The notes beneath the pieces were generated by a model, which was not told the DNA's origin, ran no database searches, and saw nothing but the letters and a program-made list of their open reading frames with translations. The translations under genes were made by a program, and so were the position numbers. Source: Guillardia theta CCMP2712 (Eukaryota; Cryptophyceae; Pyrenomonadales; Geminigeraceae). From it: 64,000 nt of DNA. The stretch's first letter is position 1. Every line of letters begins with the position of its first letter. Below are positions 12,264 to 22,676 of the stretch, in pieces. The DNA lies in NCBI RefSeq assembly GCF_000315625.1, contig NW_005434588.1, forward strand, positions 38,379-102,378, given 5' to 3'.

Positions 12264-12554
12264 ATGTCGCACCGTGACATTGATGAAGAGACGACGAGAT
12301 GTTGCTTTGGATTCATCAAGTGAGAGAATTTATTCTCTTGTTTCGTTACATTCGATGTCAGACTCATTCTGAACAGGAGTAGAAGCAAACCAAAGGAAGG
12401 TGGAGCAACTAAGACTAAGATAAATGCACAAGCGGCAGAAGCAAAACCTCGACGATCAAACACAGATATCCAGAAGGATGAGCTTGCGAGGGCCTTTGAG
12501 GAAGCCAAGAGGAACGGATCCATTAAGGAAATTACAGGAAACTCAGAAGAATAA
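12264..12554 (+). CDS. Small two-exon gene, 77 residues, unknown function
   Basis: Exon 1 is 12264-12319 (MSHRDIDEETTRCCFGFIK, the last codon shared with exon 2). The intron is 12320-12376, starting GTGAGAG and ending GAACAG. Exon 2 is 12377-12554 and ends at TAA. The frame is open across the junction and gives 77 residues. The tail is lysine/alanine-rich and charged (INAQAAEAKPRRSN; IQKDELARAFEEAKRNGSIK), with a helical DELARAFEEAKRNG segment. There is no signal peptide or membrane segment. Good splice sites and ordinary codon use favour a real gene over chance. I do not recognise the family. Confidence 0.55.
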
Positions 12555-12639
12555 AGCGGTGATCCCGGCTAAAGTTTCAGTGTTTGCCACTGGTGGCAAG
12601 TACGGTGCCGGTTGAAGGACGTGGCTGGCCCCTTCATCT

Positions 12640-13690
12640 TGACCGTACGGCTCTGAAGATATTTATGATTACTTCTGTGGCGGCAGCTTAGTATATATGA
12701 GTGAGGCGTTGGAAGAGGCTCAAATCAAGGACAGAGCTGTGAGCCTTTGCTCAGCCCTAAGGAGCGGAAGCACTGGAGGCATGCGCTTCTTCATACTTGG
12801 CTGTGGCTGAAGTTACATGCACTGCTAGTGCTGAAAACCTTCTTGTCTCCTCAACTATCTTGACCCTCGTCTAGGGTCGACGTGTTTTTCTGAAAGCTGC
12901 TCCTGAAAGTACCGTGATGTCTCACCGTAGGTAGGAGGAGGAGAAGGAGGAGGAGGAAAGAGTGCCTGTTGGGTTGGAGGTGCTTCTGAGCATTTCGAAC
13001 ATCTCCGAGAGGGAGTCCTTGGACATCTGAAAGGCGCCGACAAAGGCTCCTTTCTTGCCCCCCCCAGTTCTCGGGCAGTGAGTCTAAGCGCTCAAGCACG
13101 TCGAAGGCCTACAAGAGGATGAGGACGATCACTGAGATGGACAAGTGCCAAGGACGAGGCTGCGCAATGATCGCCGCTTCACGACATGGAGACTGAGCCT
13201 GCAACGCTCCTACCCTGGGGACCAGTGTAGAAGGCTGCTGTGTGTTGTGCTTTGTCTACGGCAAGGAGCGGTTCAAGAATGTATCAGTATTGGTCAAGCA
13301 GCTGGTTTACAGGCACAAGAAGACACTGACGATCGATCAAGTTTCAGTTTTGGGGTGTGCAGGCGTTGCAATGACTCTGGGAACTTAGGTTCTAGACGTG
13401 ATCGTAAGAGACGATATGAATCACTGCGTCTTCAGCTACTACGTGTACTACGTTGATACCAGGGCGAAATCAAGGTGCTATCTCAGTTCTTTGCGACATC
13501 AAACATCAGTGTGGAAGCTGGCATCGTCACGAAGCTCATCAGTCGAGGTTTTCGCTGCCTCTACCATTTCCTAGTTGTCGTTGAGGCGGATTCGTTGATT
13601 TACCATTGCCTCCTTCGTTCGCTCGGTTTGCCTGTTCCATTATTAAAAATAATTTTATTTTTTTAAAAAGAAAGAGTAGTCAATCAAAGT
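12640..13690. other. Region with short, unassigned coding-like fragments
   Basis: A plus-strand frame near 13227-13389 reads FVYGKERFKNVSVLVKQLVY and SVLGCAGVAMTLGT before TAG. That faintly resembles the last helices of a nucleotide-sugar/UAA-type transporter. No flanking exons complete it, so it may be a remnant. A minus-strand fragment near 12960-13040 (SKDSLSEMFEMLRSTSNPTG) also looks coding-like. Neither can be built into a gene. Confidence 0.25.
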
Positions 13691-13749
13691 ATTTCAGGGG
13701 ATATGAATGGCGGCGATGATAGCGTTGGTGTCTCCGTACCCCACGAGAA

Positions 13750-14598
13750 GTGTACATGGCGTGGGTATGTGTTAAAGACCACTATTGTGCTACTGGTGCA
13801 GACCCATATTTCTGCTTCAAGTATCATGAGCAAGAAGAAGTCTTCGTGCCGTGGGGAGAAAATCAGATGCTTGGGCTCGTTGTCTCCTCGCAATCAGCAT
13901 TGGAGAAGAAAGTAGATGAGCTTACCAACAGCATCACGAACCTGCAGATGGAGATGGCAGCTATCAAGGGAAACCTTGATGACCTCCAAAGAAACCATTC
14001 ACTATGTCAGAAGAAAGTTGAGGTGCTGCAGTCTCAGCAGTCGGAATGGCAAAGCGAGATCGAGGTCGTCAGAGCTGGGAGCGTGTCTGCACTGAGGCGG
14101 CTAGAGAGCCTTGGAGAAAACACGAGCCAAGCGATCAAAAGCCTCTCATCATCTTTCAGCAGCGAGCTGAGGTCGCTTAACTCGTCACTGCATCACTTGG
14201 CGTTCACGGGGCAGTGGTCAGCGCTCGAGGAAAAGCCCAACTTCAGTCTAGTTGCGACATCTGGAAACTTTTCGGACATTGTAGGAGTCCCAGCATTTGT
14301 CAAGGATGTGCAATTGAGTATGCAGTACATCAACAGGGACATTGCTTATGTAGAGACTGGATGCGAGGGAGACGTTGGTGCTGATAAGACATTTTCCAAT
14401 CTTGGATCAGCAACCGATAGACTTTGTGTCCTGAGTTACGTGCAATTCACAGAAACGGACTCATGGGACGAGACTTTAAGATGTTGGGTGTATGAGTATG
14501 GGGGGCAATGGTACCTTGAAGCCTGGTGCGATACTCGCAATTCGGATCAAGATGCTTACTGCAGAGCAGTATGCTTTAGTTGGACAGTCAGTAATTAG
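13750..14598 (+). pseudogene. Signal-peptide-less copy of the secreted coiled-coil gene
   Basis: This copy matches the minus-strand gene at 14963-15964 over nearly all of its length, including the coiled coil and the Cys/Trp-rich C-terminal domain. The 5' part differs. Bases 13705-13731 keep the original start (atggcggcgatgatagcgtt), but the next ~138 bases of the intact copy, encoding the hydrophobic signal peptide, are replaced by ~30 unrelated bases (13732-13761). As a result the original ATG runs into TAA. Any product would have to start at an internal Met such as 13750 and would not be secreted. The C-terminus also differs (VSN instead of VTKD). Probably a pseudogene. Confidence 0.7.
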
Positions 14599-14707
14599 TT
14601 CTCTCAAGTTTTCGATGTATTCAGACTTTTGATTTTTTTGATTGAATGAAGTAAGGTTGAATGAAATCAACGACTCATGCAAGCAGTCAGGGAACACCTG
14701 TTCATCC
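13762..14707 (+). repeat. Left arm of a ~945-bp inverted repeat
   Basis: The sequence from tgggtatgtgttaaagacca to cagggaacacctgttcatcc recurs as its reverse complement at 14856-15802. The arms cover almost a whole gene plus its 3' flank and differ at only a few bases. The main exception is a 30-40 base patch around the stop codon (14590-14626), where they diverge. The arms face each other across a 148-bp unique spacer (14708-14855). Confidence 0.93.
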
Positions 14708-14855
14708 GTTCGAAACAGCATGCGATTGCAAGTTGAATGTTTTCATCTTTGTAATTTGCATCTCGATGATCATGACCTGAGCACTCGGGACAAGCACGGT
14801 TGCACTTACTAGAATACAAATCTTGTGACAAGCAGCAGACTTCGGCTTCTCATTT

Positions 14856-15802
14856 GGATGAACAGGTGTTCCCTGACTGCTTGCATGAGTCGTTGATTTC
14901 ATTCAACCTTACTTCATTCAATCAAAAAAATCAAAAGTCTATCGAGGGCTTGTCCAGAAAAGCTAATCTTTCGTTACTGTCCAACTAAAGCATACTGCTC
15001 TGCAGTAAGCATCTTGATCCGAATTGCGAGTATCGCACCAGGCTTCAAGGTACCATTGCCCCCCATACTCATACACCCAACATCTTAAAGTCTCGTCCCA
15101 TGTGTCCGTTTCTGTGAATTGCACGTAACTCAGGACACAAAGTCTATCGGTTGCTGATCCAAGATTGGAAAATGTCTTATCAGCACCAACGTCTCCCTCG
15201 CATCCAGTCTCTACATAAGCAATGTCCCTGTTGATGTACTGCATACTCAATTGCACATCCTTGACAAATGCTGGGACTCCTACAATGTCCGAAAAGTTTC
15301 CAGATGTCGCAACTAGACTGAAGTTGGGCTTTTCCTCGAGCGCTGACCACTGCCCCGTGAACGCCAAGTGATGCAGTGACGAGTTAAGCGACCTCAGCTC
15401 GCTGCTGAAAGATGATGAGAGGCTTTTGATCGCTTGGCTCGTGTTTTCTCCAAGGCTCTCTAGCCGCCTCAGTGCAGACACGCTCCCAGCTCTGACGACC
15501 TCGATCTCGCTTTGCCATTCCGACTGCTGAGACTGCAGCACCTCAACTTTCTTCTGACATAGTGAATGGTTTCTTTGGAGGTCATCAAGGTTTCCCTTGA
15601 TAGCTGCCATCTCCATCTGCAGGTTCGTGATGCTGTTGGTAAGCTCATCTACTTTCTTCTCCAATGCTGATTGCGAGGAGACAACGAGCCCAAGCATCTG
15701 ATTTTCTCCCCACGGCACGAAGACTTCTTCTTGCTCATGATACTTGAAGCAGAAATATGGGTCTGCACCAGTAGCACAATAGTGGTCTTTAACACATACC
15801 CA
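14856..15802 (-). repeat. Right arm of the ~945-bp inverted repeat
   Basis: Reverse complement of 13762-14707. This arm carries the intact gene copy. Homology to the left locus resumes beyond it for about 26 bases at 15941-15966 (around the ATG), showing that the duplication originally included the start codon. Confidence 0.93.
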
Positions 15803-15964
15803 TATAGAGTTTTGCAACTTCTTTCCAGTCTTAAAGAAAATTTGATTGTTTTTGTATTTGACAACGAGCTCCTGCCAAGAGAAGGGAAGTTCACAGTGGG
15901 TGTAATTGGCTCTGCTTTGGCTGGCAACCATCAAGAAAAACACCAACGCTATCATCGCCGCCAT
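14963..15964 (-). CDS. Secreted coiled-coil protein with Cys/Trp-rich C-terminal domain
   Basis: One uninterrupted exon of 333 residues, unusual here because most neighbours are intron-rich. Residues 1-19 (MAAMIALVFFLMVASQSRAN) form a clear signal peptide. A short Cys-containing region follows (WVCVKDHYCATGADPYFCF). Residues ~95-195 form a heptad-rich coiled coil (LEKKVDELTNSITNLQMEMA through SLSSSFSSELRSLNSSLHHL). Residues ~215-333 are a globular domain with regularly spaced Cys and Trp (LRCWVYEYGGQWYLEAWCDT, YCRAVCFSW), probably disulphide-bonded. The layout recalls oligomeric extracellular binding proteins with a coiled-coil stalk and a C-terminal head, but I recognise no family. The 5' side borders a GC-rich island. 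Confidence 0.75.
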   Translation of the reverse strand: MAAMIALVFFLMVASQSRANYTHCELPFSWQELVVKYKNNQIFFKTGKKLQNSIWVCVKDHYCATGADPYFCFKYHEQEEVFVPWGENQMLGLVVSSQSALEKKVDELTNSITNLQMEMAAIKGNLDDLQRNHSLCQKKVEVLQSQQSEWQSEIEVVRAGSVSALRRLESLGENTSQAIKSLSSSFSSELRSLNSSLHHLAFTGQWSALEEKPNFSLVATSGNFSDIVGVPAFVKDVQLSMQYINRDIAYVETGCEGDVGADKTFSNLGSATDRLCVLSYVQFTETDTWDETLRCWVYEYGGQWYLEAWCDTRNSDQDAYCRAVCFSWTVTKD

Positions 15965-16019
15965 TCTATCTTGTCGGACTCCAGGAACCCTGAGCCAGGA
16001 AACTGAGGGCCGGAAATAA

Positions 16020-16440
16020 AAAAATAGTCACTTCGCACGGTGCGACGCAGCACTGAGCGGGCCGGGGTCGGATTTCGGCGGCGTTCCTCGGAGATGCGGC
16101 CCGCTGTTTCAGCGGTACCGTACGGTCACGTCGAGTCCCGGTCTGCACGGACCCCGGATCTGAGACTGGCCCGCTGACTGCGGGCCGCCCCGCCGGAAGT
16201 TGAAGGCCCGGTGGCGGCCTCCGAGGCTCTGCCAGGGAGCGCGGCCCGGCGGCGCGCCGCCGGGGCAATGTGACATCATGCGGCCCGGTGCGGTGCCCGG
16301 CCCGGCATGGCGGCCCCCGCGGGGCCGCAGCCTGTGCCGAGTCGGCGCCGCTCCAGACTGAGGCCGCGGCGCCGGGCCTTCAATTTCGGAGTCAAAGCCT
16401 TGAGATCCGACCACTCCGCCAGTGCCCGTGGCAAAGATAA
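16020..16440 (-). ncRNA. GC-rich island; possible Pol III transcript or promoter
   Basis: About 400 bases of very GC-rich sequence interrupt a moderate-GC region. On the minus strand a sequence fitting the Pol III A-box (TGGCGGAGTGG, near 16420) opens it, and a run of seven Ts ends it (16020-16026, read as TTTTTTT). It contains long self-complementary GC blocks such as ccggcggcgcgccgccgg around 16249-16264. No open frame here looks like protein. It could equally be a CpG-island promoter of the gene starting at 15964. I found no signature of SRP, RNase P or U RNAs. Confidence 0.25.
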
Positions 16441-17733
16441 CAATCTAGTACTACACTTTCTTTACTCAAAGTTAAGTTAAAGATCAGTACGAGTACTACA
16501 GGTCGATTTGGATCTCGTACGAATAATTTCAGTTAATAATCCCGTCCCTCTAAGCAAATATCATTTAACAACGGTATTTTTAGTCCCTGCACTACCCCCT
16601 ACCCCCTACTAGTTTTCTATGGTTAACTGTGGGGTCCTTGACCATTCTTCTGGACACCCCCTCTTAGAGCCTCTGGCCCCATGACCCCTGTATGTCTACC
16701 CCACCGTTCTACCAACTTCGCCGCACGATCTCTTCTTCGTACCCCACAATTTGATACAAATTGCCTAGGTGGGGTATATGCACCTACCCATGGCCGATCC
16801 GGCCTTGTTCAGAATAAAGTACCGGTAGTGGAAGATTCCCGTAGTATACTACCCTACCCTATCCTCATTTGAGACCCGTGAATGCACATGCACCCCGACC
16901 CACCCTGTCGATTTCGATGAAATACCCACCCATTTCATTGAGTAACCCTACCCTCAATCCTTCCTTGTGAACCCACCCCTTCACATTTCTACCCTACCAA
17001 CTGATAATCCTGTCGCGTTATGCCTACCCCTTCCTCTCAGATCTTCCTCAAATTGCACTCAAATTGTACCGGTACTGCTTCTTCCTGTACCCTGAATTTG
17101 AACTCTCAAAGAACATTCTGGTACCGGTACAACAATGTACCTGACCCTCGTACTTGGAGGACCCTAATATGTAACGGCCTTGCCGTACCTGCACCCTTAG
17201 TTCACAACTACCCCACCTTTTGAGGATCCTTCGATTCACCCCCTACCCCACATGTACCAGCCACCTACCCCACTTTTTGTGCTCCCTCATCCTCCTGCCC
17301 CCCTTCCGCTCCCCTTCCCCCCGCTTCCTCCTGCTGCTGCTCAAGCTCTCGCGTCCTGGGTGCTGGAACTAGGCTTTTTACCCTAACTTCAGGCAGCTAG
17401 CTTCTCTACTTCCTCCTCGTGTCTCCCTCCTGTGCCTTGTCTAGCTCTACATCCACATAACGCTTGCTGCTCTTGGCTTGGTTCCTTGATTTGTCGTTGG
17501 CCCCCGGCTACACTATCGGCTTCACTCCTCCTCGTGAAGTATTCGAGTTTCAACTCCCAAAATTCTCTACCCTACCAACATCTCGTGAAATAGAGTTCAG
17601 GTCTCCTTGCTTTCGTTCAGCCCCCGCCGCATTCTACCTCCTTTCAGGCCAACAAACAGATACGGCCGCTTAACTTTGACCTCGGATCGAGCTTGTTTAC
17701 AGCTAATTTCTGCTCTCGGGTAGCCAGACTCAG
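16441..17733. other. C-rich gene-free spacer with CTACCCC and TACCGGTAC motifs
   Basis: From about 16590 to 17280 the plus strand is strikingly C-rich. Scattered accctacc, ctacccc and ccacccc words recur and G is scarce. The palindrome taccggtac occurs at about 17067 and again at about 17120. I see no credible exon. The texture changes near 17290 into ordinary sequence upstream of the ribonucleotide reductase gene. Confidence 0.5.
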
Positions 17734-17867
17734 TTGCAGTCTTGCTGGGTATCGCTTGGAACGGGAAAGGGAGGGGTTAGGGGAAAGGATCTTCAAGATT
17801 TTGAGTTAGATGAAGCAGAGGATCTAGCAGGACAAAGGTTTCTAGTCTACTGCACCCGCGCGCGAGG

Positions 17868-20828
17868 ATGCAGTTGGGAGCCGACGCTGCAGTTAGCAGC
17901 TTTCAAGCATCAAGGAAGATGCAGGATGTCGATGAAGTTCGAGCGCCTCCAGGAGCAGGGGAGCTCAATGGGGATATCGAGATGGCTCACGAAGATGGGT
18001 TCATCCCTGTGGGTGGAGGAGGCCACAACTACAACCCTTCTCCTATCCATCCTGAAGTCCTTGCTGCCGTCTCGTCGTCCGTGTGTGCTGTCCGAACCGA
18101 TGAACCGCATGGATATTACAGGAATGGAAATCTCTTAATGATCACAAAGAGGGATGGCAAGAAACAGCCATTGAAGCGATTCAAACTCCATGCAAGGATT
18201 GCGCGGTTGGTGGACGGGCTGAATGCAGACTTTGTGGACATCGATCAGATAGTTGACAAGGTTGATCACTGCGTTGATTACAGAAAGATTCACTGATGGA
18301 TGCTGTGCTGCAGGTGGTGGCGGGGACCTGTCAAGGGATCAAGTCGCAGGAGATAGATGAGCTAGCGGCGGAGACCGCTGCATATCTTGCAACAGATCAT
18401 CCAGACTACAGTCAAGTAATTTTAAATGGAAAGTTTTTCAATCCTGATGTTTTTTGCAGCTAGCAGCAAGAATATCTGTATCAGCACTACATAAGGTGAC
18501 GCAGCAAACTTTTTCTCAAAAAATCAAAGCACTGTACAATCATGTTCATTCGAAATCAGGTGCTCTTGGCTTGGGTTTATTCTTTCTTTCTCATCTATGT
18601 ACAGGCGCAAAGGGACCTAAGATAGCAAGTGATGTGTATGAAATAGTTATAGAGAATGCAGAAACCCTGGATGCCGCAATCGACTACTCAAGAGATTTCA
18701 CTTTCGATTATTTCGGGTATTACCGCTCTACTGCAGTTCTGTTGTCCTTGCTTATTGTATTGCTTTCAGATACAAGACGCTTGAAAGATCTTACTTGCTG
18801 AGGATCGAGGGACATGTGGTCGAGAGGCCGCAGGACATGTTCATGAGAGTGTCTGTTGGTATTCACAAGCAGGACATCGATGCTGCAATCCAGACGTACA
18901 ACCTAATGTCCCTAAAGTTCTTCACTCATGCGACTCCGACGTTGTTCAATGCAGGGACGCCGAGAAATCAGCTTTCCTCTTGCTTCTTGCTCCAGCTCAA
19001 AGATGATTCCATTGAAGGCATCTACGAAACGGTTGGCAAGTGTGCGACGATCTCGGCACAAGCAGGAGGCATCGGCATCTCTGTCCATAATGTCAGAGCC
19101 CGTGGGTCGTACGTTGAGAACTCGAGCGGCATTGCAAACGGTCTCATTCCTATGCTCAAAGTTTTCAACTCTACCGCACGGCTGTGCTCGCAGGGAGCAG
19201 GCAAGCGACCTGGAGCTTTTGCAGTGTATCTGGAGCCATGGCACGCGGAGATTTTTGAGTTCTTGGAGCTGAAGAAGAACTTTGGGTCGGAGGATCTCCG
19301 AGCGAGGGACTTGTTCTATGCGCTTTGGATGCCAGACCTTTTCATGAAGAGGTGCGAGGCGGACGGAGCTTGGTCCCTCTTCTGCCCTGTCGAAGCTCCG
19401 GGGTTGTGCGAGACTTATGGCGAGAAGTTTGAGGAGCTGTACGAGCGATACGAGAGAGAAGGGAGAGCGCGGAAGACCATCAAGGCCCGTGAGCTCTGGT
19501 TTGCGATACTAGAGGCGCAGGTGGAGAACGGCATTCCGTACCTGCTGTACAAGGATGCAGCCAACGAGAAGAGCAACCAGAAGAACCTCGGCATCATCAA
19601 GTGTAGCAATCTCTGCACTGAGATTATGGAATACACGTCCAAGGATGAGGTGGCGGTCTGTAACTTAGCGTCGATCTGCCTACCGAGGTTTGTGGTGGAG
19701 GGACAGTTCGATCACAAGCTTCTCTTTGAAGTCACCATAGTGATCACGCGCAACCTTAACAAGATCATTGACATCAACTTGTACCCAGTGAAAGAGGCCC
19801 AGACGTCCAACTTTAGGCATCGACCCATCGGCATCGGCGTGCAGGGCTTGGCCGACGTCTTCCTCCTCCTCCGCCTTCCGTTTGAGAGCGAGGAGGCCCG
19901 GCAGCTCAACCGCGACATCTTCGAGACCATCTACTTCGCTGCCATGACGGCTTCCAACCAGCTCGCCAAGGACCATGGAGCATACTCGAGCTTCCGCGGT
20001 TCTCCCGCAAGTATGGGGCTCCTGCAGTTCGACCTGTGGGGAGCAGAACCGTCGCCTCGGTGGGACTGGACGAGCTTGAAGGAGAGCATCAAGGAGCATG
20101 GGTTGCGGAACAGCCTGACGGTCGCGCCCATGCCAACGGCATCGACAGCTCAGATCATGGGGAACAACGAATGCTTCGAGCCTTACACGTCCAACATCTA
20201 CAACAGACGAGTGATGGCTGGAGACTTTCTCGTTCTCAACCCTCACCTGCTCAAGGATCTTATCGCCCTTGGCCTCTGGTCACAGAAGATGAAGCACCGC
20301 ATCATGGCCTACGACGGCTCCATACAAGACATCCTGGAGATCCCCAAGGACATCCGCGAGCTCTACAAGACGGCCTGGGAGATCAAGCAGCGCTGCCTCA
20401 TCGACATGGCGGCTGATCGCGGGGCCTTCATCGACCAGAGCCAGTCGCTGAACCTCTTCCTCGAGGCCCCCGACACCGCCAAGCTCACCTCAATGCACTT
20501 TTATGCATGGAGGAAGGGACTCAAGACTGGCGTCTACTACCTGCGCACGCGAGCAGCAGCAGACGCCATCAAGTTCACGTTGGATCACAGTACGGTGGTG
20601 GAGGCAAGGCTGAGCCGCTCCTCGCTCAGCCCGGACAGCAACAGCTCGGAGGAGGTGGACGAGAGCATGCCAAGGCAGCGGCTTGACGACCCGACAGATG
20701 TGGGGGCAGCCAAGGCACCACGGGTCGACGCGAGGGACAGTGCCTCGAGTATCGAGAATTTTCGGAGGATGAAGCAGCGGGCAAGAGCAGCCGCAGGAGA
20801 GGGCGATTGCCTCATGTGCAGCAGCTGA
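17868..20828 (+). CDS. RNR1: Ribonucleoside-diphosphate reductase large subunit (class Ia, R1)
   Basis: Five exons join in phase: 17868-18260, 18314-18415, 18460-18559, 18605-18716 and 18770-20828, giving 921 residues. The enzyme reduces ribonucleoside diphosphates to deoxyribonucleotides with the R2 subunit. Visible features are an N-terminal ATP-cone ([20 protein letters not shown]), a conserved stretch after it ([10 protein letters not shown]), the active-site Cys in [20 protein letters not shown], the loop-2 specificity segment [25 protein letters not shown] with the catalytic Cys-x-Glu, [20 protein letters not shown], and the redox-active C-terminal pair CLMCSS. An extra ~85 residues precede the ATP-cone if the first ATG is used; MQDVDEV at 17922 is an alternative start. 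It is convergent with the BIR-CAP gene, 127 bases away. Confidence 0.97.
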
Positions 20829-20955
20829 GGAGGGAAGACTGACGACCACCCAGCTACCGTGTCTATATGTCAAAAGAAGCCGCAAAGTGCCGGCGAATTT
20901 TCCCATACCCAACGATTTTCGTGTCAAGAGTAAAGCTGAGAGGATATAGAAAAGC

Positions 20956-22432
20956 TCAGCTCTTCCTAGTCTCAAGCTCGGTGACGACTTGACTTTCCTT
21001 CACGGTCGTGACGAACCTGGCGAGACAAGTCAGATCAAGGTCAAAGAGTGAAGCCTCTGCTTACTTCTCCGGAATGATGATTCGCTTCTGCGAGAATCAG
21101 TCAGTAGATTACCAAGGGACAAGAGAATGTTCAAATAATCAAGGACGAGGAGGTAGGAAGAAGCTTATGGGTAGAGGGGGAAAGTGGGGAGAGGAAGAGG
21201 GAGGAGGAGATACCTTGTTAGGCGCGTTAATGAGGTCGTTAGGGAGGATAGGGCGTTGGAGGCCCGCAAGAGGGACAGCAAGGACGACGACCCCAGCTGA
21301 GGCCTTGGAGATGATCTCGGCGTCCATGAGCTCGGCACAGAGAGTGACCTCGCACTTGGCGCACTTATCAACGCTGATGCGCCTGACGCTCTCCCCGACT
21401 ACCAGCTCCAAGTTGCGGCAGTTGTTGACTGACACCCCGAGCGAGACTTGCTCGATTAAGATCCTGACGTTGAGACAGTCCTCCACCGTCACACTCCTCA
21501 CGGTACCGCGCACAGACACCGTGGTCATGCTGGAAAGCCCTTCACAGCTCTTGACGACCACGTCGTTGGAAGGAGATGAGTTGTCGACCCGCACTCGTGG
21601 GTTGTCGACGAAGCCCTCCTGAGCAAGGAAAGGAAGCGCGTGTCAGAGATGAGATGAGAACATGTAAGAGACGAGATGAGATGAGATGAGACGAGATGAG
21701 ATGTGATGAGATGGGATGGGATGGGATGGGATGGGATGGGATGGGATGGGATGGGATGGGATGGGATGGGATGGGATGGGATGGGATGAGATGAGATGGG
21801 ATGGGATGGGATGAAGGGGAGATAGCATCGTAGCTCACCACATGCCAACAAGATGCCCGCAGCTCGAGGTTCGCCGGCACTCTATTGAAGCTAATCGGCT
21901 TGTAGCTGTCGTCGGGGGAAGGAGCATCCACAATCGCCCCGGTGAGGAAAGGGCAGGAAGCATTTGCCTCTCTGTGGCTGGAGAGCGCGATGTCTGCGTC
22001 CTCCCATCCTCCCAGCTCGAGGCCACAGTAGGCGCAAGTCACACGGTCCTGGTATTGCGTGGAGGGAGAGAAGAAGAATCCAGCTTGCGCCAGATCTCGC
22101 ACTTTGAGCTGCCGGTAGTGCTTATGCGGCCAGAGCTTGAAAGTCTTGATCCTTCCATCCAACCTCCTCACGTCGAACGCACTTCCCGGCGGGGGTAACG
22201 ATGTTGGTGTGCGCGCAGAATGAGCGCCAGGCTGGGAAGGTGGAGCAGGTATGAGGTAGGAGGGAGCGTGATGGGGAGGGACTCGAGGAGGAGAAGAGGA
22301 AGAGGAGGGTCTCTGTGAGGGAGAGGGAGCAAGCAGCGACGCTCGTGCATGCTCCGCGAGCGCTATTGCTCCATGCCGCTCCAGCTGATCCTGCATCAGC
22401 TCAGATCCGCTGAGTGTAAGACGACGCTTCAA
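20956..22432 (-). CDS. BIR domain fused to CAP C-terminal (actin-binding) domain
   Basis: Four exons join in phase: 22432-21839, 21618-21214, 21087-21065 (only 23 nt) and 21016-20956, giving 360 residues. Residues ~105-175 are a BIR zinc-binding domain: FKLWPH, LAQAGFFF, CAYCGLELGGWEDAD and SSHREANASCPF supply the Cys-x2-Cys, His and Cys ligands. Residues ~195-360 match the beta-helical C-terminal domain of adenylyl cyclase-associated protein: VVVKSCEGLSSMTTVSVRG, VRSVTVEDCLNVRILIEQ, RRISVDKCAKCEVTL, DAEIISKASAGVVVL, then IIIPEKFVTTV. CAP C-domains bind actin. BIR domains occur in apoptosis inhibitors and survivin. The N-terminal ~90 residues are Ser/Pro-rich. I know no protein with this pair of domains. 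Confidence 0.85.
21662..21820. repeat. GATGG/GATGA pentanucleotide microsatellite
   Basis: About 30 copies of gatgg and gatga on the plus strand fill the first intron of the BIR-CAP gene. The long Ser-His-Pro frames seen here on the minus strand come only from this repeat. Confidence 0.95.
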
Positions 22433-22676
22433 AACTAGTTCACTTTTAGAACAAATCTAGGATGAATCTGGGGCACGTCTAGAACAACTTTCGACGAATC
22501 TGGGACAAAATGTTGTACGAGACGAGAGGAGACAAGAGGAGGGGAGGGGAGGGGAGAGAGAAGGGGAGGAGAAGAGAGAGGAGGGGAGGGAGAGGAGAGA
22601 GAAGGGGAGGAGAAGAGAGAGGAGGAGACATGGTAAGAGAGGAGAAGGCTGTCAAGCGATGTGAGGGTGTGAGAGG

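Noticed and set aside
16375-16440. Possible tRNA on the minus strand (GGCGGAGTGGTCGGATCT looks like a Ser/Leu tRNA D-arm)
   Set aside because: The following bases do not form an anticodon stem or a T-arm with GTTCGANTCC, so the similarity is limited to an A-box-like word.
21542-21851. Ser-His-Pro repeat protein on the minus strand
   Set aside because: It comes from the GATGG microsatellite inside the first intron of the BIR-CAP gene; a donor site precedes it.
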